Positions 51,532 to 58,822 of a stretch of 58,822 nt of DNA are shown here, piece by piece (within the stretch, counting starts at the first letter, position 1; each line of letters begins with the position of its first letter). The notes beneath the pieces are model-generated. The model did not search any database. It had not been told where the DNA came from and saw nothing but the letters and a program-made list of their open reading frames with translations. Made by a program: the position numbers and the translations under genes. This stretch comes from Euryarchaeota archaeon UBA10 (lineage in GTDB: Archaea; Thermoplasmatota; Poseidoniia; Poseidoniales; Poseidoniaceae): positions 12,118 to 70,939 of the forward strand of contig DAGO01000089.1 of assembly GCA_002498185.1 (NCBI GenBank). Direction: 5' to 3'.

Positions 51532-52911
51532 TCAATCTTCCATCACGCAGATATTGACCGCTTCTGAGAAAAATCCGAGCGACCACATTCCACCTTCTCG
51601 GCCAACTCCGCTGTCTTTTACGCCTCCAAACGGAACTCGTAAATCTCTGTGCAGCCATGTATTGACCCAAACCATTCCAGAATCGATTTGCTCTGCAACT
51701 TTTCGCCCTCTTCCCTTTGACCAAACGCTACCTGCTAGGCCATATTGAGTGCAGTTTGCGATCTTGATTGCTTCTTCATCTGATTCAAATTTATGAACTG
51801 TAACTACCGGGCCAAATATCTCTTCGGTAGCAGTTCTAGAGTCATGTGAAAGTCCGGAGATAACAGTAGGTTCTATCCAAGCGCCCTGCTTGTTTGGAAC
51901 ACTACCACCGCTCAAGATGGTTCCACCTTCTTGTTTAGCTAATTCGATGTATGAAAGGACCTTTGCGCGATGTTCATCACTAATCACTGGCCCGATTTCA
52001 AAACTCTTCAACTCTTCTAGGTATCTCTCCATGAATTCGTCATAGATTGATGAATGAACCAAAACTCGTGAACCGCACAAACAGATTTGACCAGAATTGA
52101 GGAAAGATGCCCGTAAAACTCCGGGGACTGCGATATCTAAATCCGCGTCATCCAATACCAATGAAGCGTTCTTGCCTCCCAGCTCAAGACTCAATTTCTT
52201 GAACATAGGAGCCGCTGTTGCTGCTACAATCTTGCCCGTCGAGGTCCCGCCTGTGAAAGAAATCGCCCTAATTTCGGGGTGCTCTACAATCGCTTGACCA
52301 ACTTCTGGCCCATATCCATGAACAATGTTCAAAACCCCTTCAGGAAGACCAATTTGTGCGCATATTTTCGCTAAGAAATGGGCGGTCAAAGGTGTGATTT
52401 CACTTGGCTTAGCAATAATGGCATTACCCATCAACAGTGCTGGAGCAATTTTCCAAGATAGTAGATACAGTGGAAGATTCCAAGGGGATATCAATCCCAC
52501 TACGCCAATTGGTTTTCTCACAACGTAATTGGTTGCATCAGGCATCTGGAAAGTTTGTGATTCCATCCTGCGTCCAAAATCAGCAAAGAATCTGAAGTTG
52601 TTAACCGATCTATTTGCATCTACGTTCAGAGCTACATGATGCGGTTTACCTGTGTCCAGCGATTCTAATCGAGCAATTTCCTCGATTTGGCTCTCAAGTT
52701 CATTCGCAATTTTGTCTAGCCAATCACATCGCTGCTCAATGCTTAGCGCACCCCAATCTGGCTGTGCAGATTTAGCTGCCCCGACTGCGTCATCCACATT
52801 TTTAGTTCGAGGGACCTTTGCGATAATCGAGAAATCTAGAGGAGAAATATCATCGAAATCCTCACTGAGAGTTACGAATTTTCCTCCAATGTAATTCTCA
52901 ACTTGGATCAT
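51532..52911 (-). CDS. aldehyde dehydrogenase, ALDH8-like (2-aminomuconic semialdehyde dehydrogenase)
   Basis: The 459-residue NAD(P)-dependent aldehyde dehydrogenase has SPWNLPLYLLSWKIAPALLMG (catalytic Asn, oxyanion side), FTGGTSTGKIV (cofactor loop), LSLELGGKNASLVLDDADL (general-base Glu), FLNSGQICLCGSRVLVHS (catalytic Cys) and TEEIFGPVVTVH. The combination NLPLYLL(S/T)WKIAPA and GQICLC-x-SR is that of the ALDH8/aminomuconic semialdehyde dehydrogenase branch, which oxidises 2-aminomuconate 6-semialdehyde to 2-aminomuconate. ATG 52911 overlaps the upstream amidohydrolase stop (ATGA). Broader aldehyde specificity cannot be excluded. Confidence 0.85.
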   Translation of the reverse strand: MIQVENYIGGKFVTLSEDFDDISPLDFSIIAKVPRTKNVDDAVGAAKSAQPDWGALSIEQRCDWLDKIANELESQIEEIARLESLDTGKPHHVALNVDANRSVNNFRFFADFGRRMESQTFQMPDATNYVVRKPIGVVGLISPWNLPLYLLSWKIAPALLMGNAIIAKPSEITPLTAHFLAKICAQIGLPEGVLNIVHGYGPEVGQAIVEHPEIRAISFTGGTSTGKIVAATAAPMFKKLSLELGGKNASLVLDDADLDIAVPGVLRASFLNSGQICLCGSRVLVHSSIYDEFMERYLEELKSFEIGPVISDEHRAKVLSYIELAKQEGGTILSGGSVPNKQGAWIEPTVISGLSHDSRTATEEIFGPVVTVHKFESDEEAIKIANCTQYGLAGSVWSKGRGRKVAEQIDSGMVWVNTWLHRDLRVPFGGVKDSGVGREGGMWSLGFFSEAVNICVMED

Positions 52912-54023
52912 GTATCCACCTCGTAATGCCATCGATCACGGTCAGGGTCCCACTCATCCCAAGTCGGGATTGTCTTCAACACATCATGCAATGAATCAGG
53001 CACTATACCTGGAACAATAAACGCCTTCTGACGCTCTAAAGGATACGGATTTCTCAGTTCAATACCTAGGCAGCCGAGTATTGCCCTGGCGACATACCAT
53101 GTTGCTTGTGAGTTCCAACCATGAGCAATTTTTACAACAATACCCAACCCATTCGGGTAATCAGGATGCTCAATCGCCATTCCTAGAAGGCCATCTGCAC
53201 CTTCTTTTGCTATGACTTTGCCCTTGCCGATTTTCAAAATTGTTGAATCTAATCTGTTGAAACCGCCAACTAAATCGGGATTTTTACACATTGCTTCCCA
53301 AATCCAATCTGAATCTTTATCCTGAACTAAGCCAGCATAAATCTTGGCTAGTTCAGCGACTGTATTGGAAACAGTAGGCAATCCACACCCGTCTTTGGCG
53401 ATTCTTTGAGGATTCCAATCTTTACCTAGGAATCTTCTCAGTTGCTCCATGTATGCCTCAAACACTTCGTGGGTAGGAAGTGTGTATCCTGCACGATTCC
53501 ATCCCTTAGCTCTACACCCTGCAAGTATTGCTGCGTGCTCTCCACTGCATGTGTGATACCAGCGTCTTGGCCTTCTGACTTGGCGGCCAAATTGAATCAG
53601 AGGAACGTCAACCGGAGTGAGCATCAGAGGCCACTCCGCTTCCGAAAGTAATGATTGAGCAGCAGCAACGTGTTCTGTATCTCCATTATGGCTGGCTACT
53701 GATATCGCTTTTTGCTCCCAAGAGCAATATTCCAACTCCTTAGTGAACGCTTTCAGCATGAATGGTTTCATCATCGACCTGCCATAACACAGAACATTTC
53801 CTCCGAACGAATGGATGACTTCATCTCCATGGCACCATGCAACAGCACCATGAATCGTGGTTTCAGAGACTCCATTTCTTCGATAATCAACCAATGGTTC
53901 CCACTCAACATCCCTGCCGGTTGGAATGCCTTCGATGTCTTCGCCAAGAGGAGAATCCGGGTAAATTGCTGAACCCGGCTTACCGGGGGCTACAGCAGAG
54001 TTCTTGTCATGTCTCAAGTCCAA
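52908..54023 (-). CDS. asparaginase II family amidohydrolase, probable TTG start
   Basis: A member of the L-asparaginase II (PF06089-type) family. Motifs are SETTIHGAVAW near the start, GRSMMKPFMLKAF, ISVASHNGDTEHVAAA, TCSGEHAAILAGCRAKG and AKDGCGLPTVSNTVAELAKIY. The open frame reaches ATG 54110, but that would overlap the flavin oxidoreductase by 83 bases and add residues the family lacks. GGTGAG over the upstream stop, four bases before a TTG at 54023, gives a better start; TTG at 54017 is also possible. Substrate may be asparagine or another amide in the catabolic pathway. It overlaps the dehydrogenase by 4 bases. Confidence 0.75.
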   Translation of the reverse strand: MDLRHDKNSAVAPGKPGSAIYPDSPLGEDIEGIPTGRDVEWEPLVDYRRNGVSETTIHGAVAWCHGDEVIHSFGGNVLCYGRSMMKPFMLKAFTKELEYCSWEQKAISVASHNGDTEHVAAAQSLLSEAEWPLMLTPVDVPLIQFGRQVRRPRRWYHTCSGEHAAILAGCRAKGWNRAGYTLPTHEVFEAYMEQLRRFLGKDWNPQRIAKDGCGLPTVSNTVAELAKIYAGLVQDKDSDWIWEAMCKNPDLVGGFNRLDSTILKIGKGKVIAKEGADGLLGMAIEHPDYPNGLGIVVKIAHGWNSQATWYVARAILGCLGIELRNPYPLERQKAFIVPGIVPDSLHDVLKTIPTWDEWDPDRDRWHYEVDT

Positions 54024-54027
54024 TTTC

Positions 54028-55239
54028 TCACCCCAGTAGTGGAACCACTTCACTCCACCAAGCTTCCATATTGCGCACGACTCTTGCACTGTCATGATTG
54101 AAGAAATCAAACCAACACATTAGACGGTCCTCAGGATGGAACCTTTCCAATACCTGCTTTGCTACTTCCTCAGGATTGCCAATGAGTGCATTGTCTGCAG
54201 CTCTTTCAACCTTTGAAGGGTCCAGAGTTCCCTCAAGTGCTTTCCAATATTCACCCAAAGCAAGACGGGCTTCATCATGAGCCGCCAAAGATTGTTCTTC
54301 AGGAGAGAGGCCTTCCTCTGCATTTAGGAAAACGAATGTTGTTCGAGGCATATCTCTTCTTTGCCATTCCCCGCCATCCTTGTGGAATACTTTGCTCATC
54401 CTTTCATGTGTTGAATCAATGACTTCAGGAGAGGTTATTGAGAGGTTGAAAACCTTCACTGGCATGAACTTGTTAACGTACTCTTGTGCTCTTGGGTCAT
54501 GGGTTCCTGCAACTAATTCCAGTTGGTTCCGAGGCCAGTTTTTCGGTACGATTGAGATTTCCTCAAACTGATATCTCCTGCCAATTTCTATCTCATCAGG
54601 CTGGCCACCTGCAGCATTTTGAACAGCGTTCCAATCTTCATCGGAACGGAAATTCTCTCTTGACAAAACTGTTGAACGGATCTCATCGGAACTAATGGTG
54701 TCTCCTCGCAATAGTCGAAGGAATATTTCGCTTGCTTCCATGAATATTTGTCCACGCAGTGCTGGCCAAGCAGCTTCTTCAACGGCGTTTCTAGGAATTA
54801 TTCCGTAAGGGCGAGCCATGAACTCAAATCTTCCGGCACTGAATCCAACGTGTAACTTACGATTGGAATCCATGTAAGATAGGAATTGAACAGTGTTAGC
54901 CATTCTTTCCGCTTGAGCAATAGGGCCCCCGCTTGCTAGAATACTAACTACAGCCGAACCTACATCGATTCTCTCTGTTCTCCTAAACGATTCCATAGCT
55001 AACTGGGGAAAATCTGTGCAAAGGCCAACTTCTCCTTTCCAGTGAGGTACCACTGGTCTTGAGTTACTTTGCTGAGTTTGTGTAGATAAATGGGCTTGTG
55101 CAATCCAAGCCACACCGAATCCTAAACGGTCTGCTGCTTCCAATTGCTCGTAGTAATTTGCGAACATTTCTGCTTCGCTGGGAGTGAATCCATTATGGTC
55201 TGGAGTTTGTGATATCGAGAAGAATATGTCGAACTCCAT
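54028..55239 (-). CDS. luciferase-like (LLM) flavin-dependent oxidoreductase
   Basis: The 403-residue TIM-barrel protein has EAADRLGFGVAWIAQAHLS, IDVGSAVVSILASGGPIAQAERMANT, the flavin-binding LHVGFSAGRFEFMARPYG, RLLRGDTI and ISIVPKNWPRNQLELVAGT. This is the F420/FMN-dependent bacterial luciferase-like monooxygenase superfamily. Its presence beside aminoaromatic ring-cleavage genes suggests it oxidises or hydroxylates an aromatic or amine substrate (inference). A 9-bp hairpin ends five bases before its ATG, and that ATG is the only good start. The stop (TGA) overlaps the ribosome-binding site of the next gene. Confidence 0.82.
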   Translation of the reverse strand: MEFDIFFSISQTPDHNGFTPSEAEMFANYYEQLEAADRLGFGVAWIAQAHLSTQTQQSNSRPVVPHWKGEVGLCTDFPQLAMESFRRTERIDVGSAVVSILASGGPIAQAERMANTVQFLSYMDSNRKLHVGFSAGRFEFMARPYGIIPRNAVEEAAWPALRGQIFMEASEIFLRLLRGDTISSDEIRSTVLSRENFRSDEDWNAVQNAAGGQPDEIEIGRRYQFEEISIVPKNWPRNQLELVAGTHDPRAQEYVNKFMPVKVFNLSITSPEVIDSTHERMSKVFHKDGGEWQRRDMPRTTFVFLNAEEGLSPEEQSLAAHDEARLALGEYWKALEGTLDPSKVERAADNALIGNPEEVAKQVLERFHPEDRLMCWFDFFNHDSARVVRNMEAWWSEVVPLLG

Positions 55240-55244
55240 ACAAT

Positions 55245-55265
55245 CCCTCTCCCTAAGGGAGAGGG
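55245..55265 (-). promoter_or_regulatory. hairpin enclosing the ribosome-binding site of the flavin oxidoreductase gene
   Basis: A perfect inverted repeat with 9-base arms (CCCTCTCCC and GGGAGAGGG) and a 3-base loop. Read on the minus strand, the downstream arm is the purine-rich GGGAGAGGG, ending five bases before the ATG at 55239, where a Shine-Dalgarno element should be. Short ATACA/TGTAT arms (55238-55242 and 55272-55276) extend the symmetry. It could control translation or be a terminator between the TPR and oxidoreductase genes. Confidence 0.55.
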
Positions 55266-55281
55266 CCTCGATGTATCAACA

Positions 55282-56085
55282 TCACTGTTGTGCGGTTAGT
55301 TTTGAAATGCGTTCACGCACAGGCTCAGGTACAATAGCACCTGCTTCCATGAATACCGTCATAATATCAGATAGCTGAACCATTGCTTCATCCGGTTGAT
55401 TTGAAATTTCAGCAAGGTCTGCAAGACCCCATCTTGCGACCAAAATCCCGGATAACTCTTGCAATTCAGTAGCAATTTCCAATGACTCAATCAACAATGC
55501 TTGCGCTTGTTCTAACTCGCCCAGAGAAGAATGTGAATGTGCCAAATCTGCCAGCGCCTCCATCCTTTCGAACTTCTCGGTTTCCGGGATGATGTCTAAC
55601 CTTTTTTGGAGATGGAGTTGACTTTTCTCAAAGTCTTCTTCAGATTTAGCAATATGTGCTAGTAATGCATGTCCGTAGATCATACCTTCCAAGTCATCGG
55701 CCTGTTCTCTCAATCTCATTGAGCGGTTAGCAAACAATCCTGCTTCATCACTACCAAGAGACATCAATGAAACGTGATGGAAGATACCTGCTGCGAGACC
55801 TGGAAGGCCGTCTTTTTCTGATTGAACTCCCAAGCCAATCAACTCATCTCTGCTAGCACCTTGATGTTTCAGCAACTCGAATTGGCACCAACCTTGGTCT
55901 TCAGGATTTTCAGAAACTTTCGCAGCATGGTCCAGTAGTCTGCCAACTAATGCATCTCTGCCTAACTCCCTAGCAAGGTCTACCAAATGTAATGCCAAAC
56001 TGGTGTTGATGGAATCAATCAGTTTACCGTCGGCAAACATATCCATTAGTTCCTCTGCCTGAGCCTGAGTCATTTCGGTCATCAT
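55282..56085 (-). CDS. TPR-like helical repeat protein
   Basis: A soluble, acidic 267-residue protein of helix pairs with TPR spacing, for example LAAGIFHHVSLMSLGSDEAGL, ALLAHIAKSEEDFEKSQLHL, LADLAHSHSSLGELEQAQALL and ARWGLADLAEISNQPDEAMVQL. No enzyme motif. It may scaffold or regulate the surrounding enzymes. It lies 6 bases after the SDR gene start-side neighbour, on the same strand, and before the hairpin that leads to the flavin oxidoreductase gene. Confidence 0.7.
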   Translation of the reverse strand: MMTEMTQAQAEELMDMFADGKLIDSINTSLALHLVDLARELGRDALVGRLLDHAAKVSENPEDQGWCQFELLKHQGASRDELIGLGVQSEKDGLPGLAAGIFHHVSLMSLGSDEAGLFANRSMRLREQADDLEGMIYGHALLAHIAKSEEDFEKSQLHLQKRLDIIPETEKFERMEALADLAHSHSSLGELEQAQALLIESLEIATELQELSGILVARWGLADLAEISNQPDEAMVQLSDIMTVFMEAGAIVPEPVRERISKLTAQQ

Positions 56086-56091
56086 AACACC

Positions 56092-56877
56092 TCAGATTGA
56101 GCGCATTCGGCCACCGTCAACAGCAAGTGAAACACCTCGGATGCCGCCGGATATAGGCATGCAGAGGTAAGTAATCGCAGCTCCTGTTTCAAGTGGGTCA
56201 ATCAGCCTGTCAATTGGAACTTGAGACATCCATCCATCGTGTATCTCTTCGATGCTTTTTCCAGTCTTAGAATTAATCGAAGATGCTAGAGAACCAAGAC
56301 GGTCTGTATCTGTAAATCCGGGCAGGACATTGTTGATTGTGATGCAGGTTGGAAGTTCACGAGAAAGTGACTTTGCCCACGAGGCCATTGCTCCTCTCAA
56401 TGTATTGGAAAGTCCAATGTTTGGAATTGGTTCTCTAACCGATGTTGAGATTATGTTGACAATCCTGCCCATCCCGACTTTCTCCATCAGTGGCACGACA
56501 CCCCTAACCAATGTGTGTGATGCATGTAGATGTCTCTTGAATGGTGCTTCAAAATCTTCGACCTCATTGTCTAGCAGAGGCCCCCCTGGTGGACCTGCTG
56601 CATTGTTAATTAGGATGTGGCATTCTTCAATTGAAGAAATAAATTTCCCAATTGCTTCTTGATCTTCTAAATCAAGGCTAATTCCCGTATGTCCTTCACC
56701 TTCAAGAGTAGCAACTAAATCGTGCGGATTCCTACTTACTGCAGTAACTTTAGCACCAGCTTTAGCGAGCATCTTTGCTGTTGCTGCACCTATTCCTTTG
56801 GACGCCCCACATACAATTGCATGCTTTCCGATAAGCGCATTAGAGGAAAAGGGAAAGTCATCTCCTAGCCAGTCCAT
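56092..56877 (-). CDS. short-chain dehydrogenase/reductase lacking the classical Tyr
   Basis: A Rossmann-fold SDR of about 261 residues: IVCGASKGIGAATAKML (cofactor loop T-G-x3-G-x-G form), LINNAAGPPGGPLL, IVNIISTSV and TINNVLPGFTDTDRLGSL, closing ISGGIRGVSLAVDGGRMRS. Where classical SDRs have Y-x-x-x-K, this one has LSNTLRGAMASWAKSL, so Tyr is replaced and the pattern S-N-x-x-R is present; a subgroup with S-N-x-x-R occurs in bacteria. Activity is therefore uncertain. ATG 56877 is preferred to 56934, which would overlap the hydrolase gene. Confidence 0.75.
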   Translation of the reverse strand: MDWLGDDFPFSSNALIGKHAIVCGASKGIGAATAKMLAKAGAKVTAVSRNPHDLVATLEGEGHTGISLDLEDQEAIGKFISSIEECHILINNAAGPPGGPLLDNEVEDFEAPFKRHLHASHTLVRGVVPLMEKVGMGRIVNIISTSVREPIPNIGLSNTLRGAMASWAKSLSRELPTCITINNVLPGFTDTDRLGSLASSINSKTGKSIEEIHDGWMSQVPIDRLIDPLETGAAITYLCMPISGGIRGVSLAVDGGRMRSI

Positions 56878-56908
56878 GTATACGCCAAGTAGCGCTGGGT
56901 ATTGAACC

Positions 56909-57640
56909 TTACAACCAATCTCTAATGGTCTCAACTTGTGTTAACCAATCATCACTAGCAACATCAATGATTGAATAATGGTCTCCCGGCAACCATACTT
57001 TCTGGACTTCGACGCCCTTGGCTTTCATAGCCCTAGCATATGATTCTGATTGAATCCATGGAACGTCTTGGTCTGCCTTGCCGTGCATCAGTACAACAGA
57101 AGTCTTTGGAGGGTTGTCAACGGGATTTACTCGACGCCACAACTCCTCATTGCCCTCAGGGGCACAACCCATCCAACGACGCACTGCATCTCCACCATCA
57201 GATAATTTTGCATGATCTGCAGCCACAATATCTGCAATAGGCGCTTGTGCTATTGTTAGCCAAGGTTTTCTCTCAGCAACAGCTGACATCATCAATGCCA
57301 GATGGCCCCCTGCAGAGTGGCCCAGAATCATCGAGCGTACAATGTCTATACCTGGTAGAAGCGCAAGTTGGCCCCAAGCCCTCATTACATCAGAAAGAGT
57401 ATCCATCCAGACACCTTCATCTCCATCTTCCCAGCCTTTGAATTCAATATTCCATGCAGCAATACCCTGTTCCGCCAAATCTTCAGCGATTGGAGCCATC
57501 AAATCAAGGGTGAATTTCTTTCTCCAGAAGCCTCCGTGTATCAGCATCACACATGGTATTCCCTCGTCCTTTTGGTACGGAGATGGTTCATCCGGCATGT
57601 ACAAATCAGCAAACTGCCAATCTTCAGCACCCCACTGCAT
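56909..57640 (-). CDS. alpha/beta hydrolase with HGGFW oxyanion motif
   Basis: An alpha/beta-hydrolase of about 243 residues. LIHGGFWRKKFTLDLM holds the HGG oxyanion loop, then NIEFKGWEDGD, the nucleophile elbow LGHSAGGHLALM (Ser), the acid Asp in MHGKADQDVP and the His in PGDHYSI. The HGG(F/Y)W motif is shared with kynurenine formamidase-like and hormone-sensitive-lipase-like esterases. A kynurenine formamidase role would fit an aminoaromatic catabolic cluster but is only a suggestion. ATG 57640 avoids the 53-base overlap with aspS that the ATG at 57718 would give; TTG codons at 57664 and 57655 are further options. Confidence 0.7.
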   Translation of the reverse strand: MQWGAEDWQFADLYMPDEPSPYQKDEGIPCVMLIHGGFWRKKFTLDLMAPIAEDLAEQGIAAWNIEFKGWEDGDEGVWMDTLSDVMRAWGQLALLPGIDIVRSMILGHSAGGHLALMMSAVAERKPWLTIAQAPIADIVAADHAKLSDGGDAVRRWMGCAPEGNEELWRRVNPVDNPPKTSVVLMHGKADQDVPWIQSESYARAMKAKGVEVQKVWLPGDHYSIIDVASDDWLTQVETIRDWL

Positions 57641-57665
57641 GCGGTCTACTGCCAATTTTACCAAC

Positions 57666-58822
57666 TCAAGGTGTAACTCTGCTGCGGTCTCTTGGGAAGA
57701 GAACTGTTTCACGAACATTTCTGGAACCAGTCAGCACCATCAGCAAACGTGCCACTCCCAATCCCCATCCAGCGTGAGGTGGAGCCCCGTAGCGGAAACC
57801 ATCTGTGTAGAATGTGAAATCCGCCGGGTCTAATTCCATGTTTCTCAAATTCTGTTCTAGAACGTCAACATTGTGTTCTCTCTGTCCACCACTCGTCATC
57901 TCGTCTCGGCCATAATTCAAATCGAATCCTCGAGACAGTTGCTCGCCAGTGGAACCAAGTTCCCCCGGTACATGATGAATGTAGAATGGTTTCATCGACA
58001 TTGGCCAACGAGGCAAGAAGTGGAACCCAGGATACTTCGCTGCAATAATGTCGCAATGGGAAGACTCGATATCATCCCCCCATGTGATTTCAACACCAGC
58101 ATCTTGAATCATCTTGATGGCGTCGCAATACTCAATCCTCGGGAATGGCAGGCTAGGGACTTCAACGGAAATTGGTTCGTCTCCTTGGCTCGCTCGGTAT
58201 TCGTTGATGATGTCGATTTGGTCTTGGTCATTTTCTGCAACCGTCTTCCAAATGTGATGAATCATTCTTTCTTGAACACACATGACATCATCATCATTCA
58301 TCCATGCTCCTTCAATATCGAAGGATATGAACTCGTTTAGGTGTCTGTAAGTATCGTGCTTCTCAGCACGGAATGCCGGACCAATTTCGAATACCCTTTC
58401 CATTCCTCCAAGCACAGTCAACTGCTTGTATAATTGTGGACTCTGGGATAAGAAAGCAGGAGTATCGAAATACATCATTGGGAATAAATTGGTTCCACCT
58501 TCTGATGCAGAAGCGATGATTTTTGGAGAGTTAATTTCCTTGAATCCTTCAGTAATTAGATGCTCTCTACCATACTGTAGAACTTTTGCTCTTAGAGTGA
58601 ACATTGCGTTGACATGTGCTCTTCTCAAATCCAAAAATCGGTTATCAAGACGAGTATCAAGACCGATAGAAACAGTGTCTGTCACTCCTAGAGGGAGAGG
58701 AGTTTCTGCCTGTGCAAGAACTACAAATTTGGAAGCTACCACTTCATAGGAGGGCGGTGGAACTGGTTCTCCTTCGGCAACCTTAGGTGGGCGCTTTTGT
58801 GCTACTTCACCAACAATTTGAA
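57666..58822 (-). CDS. aspS: aspartyl-tRNA synthetase, archaeal type, 5'-partial
   Basis: A class II synthetase. The frame is open beyond the right edge, so the N-terminal OB-fold is outside the window; the visible start of the fragment still shows linker sequence (EGEPVPPPSYEVV). Class II landmarks are RFLDLRRAHVNAMFTLRAKVL (motif 1), ASEGGTNLFPMMYFD, LSQSPQLYKQLTVLGGMERVFEIGPAFRAEKHDTYRHLNEF cut short here to name motif 2, FDLNYGRDEMTSGGQRE and HAGWGLGVARLLMVLTGSRNVRE (motif 3), ending LFPRDRSRVTP. This is the short archaeal/eukaryotic form; whether it is discriminating depends on residues I cannot judge. Confidence 0.93.
   Translation of the reverse strand, partial: QIVGEVAQKRPPKVAEGEPVPPPSYEVVASKFVVLAQAETPLPLGVTDTVSIGLDTRLDNRFLDLRRAHVNAMFTLRAKVLQYGREHLITEGFKEINSPKIIASASEGGTNLFPMMYFDTPAFLSQSPQLYKQLTVLGGMERVFEIGPAFRAEKHDTYRHLNEFISFDIEGAWMNDDDVMCVQERMIHHIWKTVAENDQDQIDIINEYRASQGDEPISVEVPSLPFPRIEYCDAIKMIQDAGVEITWGDDIESSHCDIIAAKYPGFHFLPRWPMSMKPFYIHHVPGELGSTGEQLSRGFDLNYGRDEMTSGGQREHNVDVLEQNLRNMELDPADFTFYTDGFRYGAPPHAGWGLGVARLLMVLTGSRNVRETVLFPRDRSRVTP

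Noticed and set aside
57342..57833. Plus-strand frame of 163 codons near the right end
   Set aside because: Opposes both the alpha/beta hydrolase and aspS, whose active-site motifs are intact in the minus frames.

Overview
The window looks like a piece of a streamlined marine planktonic euryarchaeote, most likely Marine Group II (Candidatus Poseidoniales) or a close relative. That placement is an inference. The information-processing genes are archaeal: RfcS clamp-loader small subunit, archaeal-type PheS and AspRS, CTP-dependent riboflavin kinase, and a tRNA-Met(CAU) with an intron at the canonical 37/38 position. They sit among bacterial-style metabolic genes (FolD, PanB, pyruvate kinase, TatC, Kbl) and very large surface proteins anchored by a C-terminal membrane helix. 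Genes are tightly packed, no gene-free stretch reaches 300 bases, and all eight convergent gene pairs abut or overlap. Translation starts often carry a GGTGA or GGAG purine element. Several promoters show a TATA box of the form (C/A)TATAC. I see no insertion sequence, CRISPR array or prophage.

Layout. 1-9 kb: bacterial-type PH-domain protein, TPR protein, TruA, riboflavin kinase, Kbl, two membrane proteins, then an overlapping operon of a DUF835 protein, a DnaA/Hda-like AAA+ ATPase and a YkgJ-type cysteine-cluster protein. 9-20 kb: citrate synthase behind a double palindrome, a GDPD-family protein whose HRG motif is at the C-terminus, an MFS exporter, a PAP2-type enzyme, TatC, a PHP phosphoesterase, FolD, an aminotransferase and tRNA-Thr(UGU). 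20-29.6 kb: PheS, two YbjQ proteins (one membrane-anchored), pyruvate kinase, a CD36/LIMP-2-like two-helix surface protein, an SPFH protein, small membrane proteins, a ribbon-helix-helix protein and a DUF2237 protein. 29.6-34.6 kb: an RND/MMPL exporter, the intron-bearing tRNA-Met, a membrane protein and RfcS. 34.7-46.4 kb: two surface proteins of about 3014 and 861 residues, built of DNRLRE-like and Ig-like repeats, with related acidic, Trp-rich cytoplasmic tails.

46.4-58.8 kb, almost all on the minus strand, is the most interesting block. A LigB-type extradiol dioxygenase beta subunit lies directly upstream of an alpha-like subunit fused to a RidA-type 2-aminomuconate deaminase domain, followed by an APC permease. 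A little upstream are an ALDH8-like aminomuconic semialdehyde dehydrogenase, an asparaginase-II-family amidohydrolase, a luciferase-like flavin oxidoreductase, an SDR and an alpha/beta hydrolase with an HGGFW motif. Together these spell three consecutive steps of aminoaromatic meta-cleavage: ring opening, semialdehyde oxidation and deamination. The window closes inside aspS.
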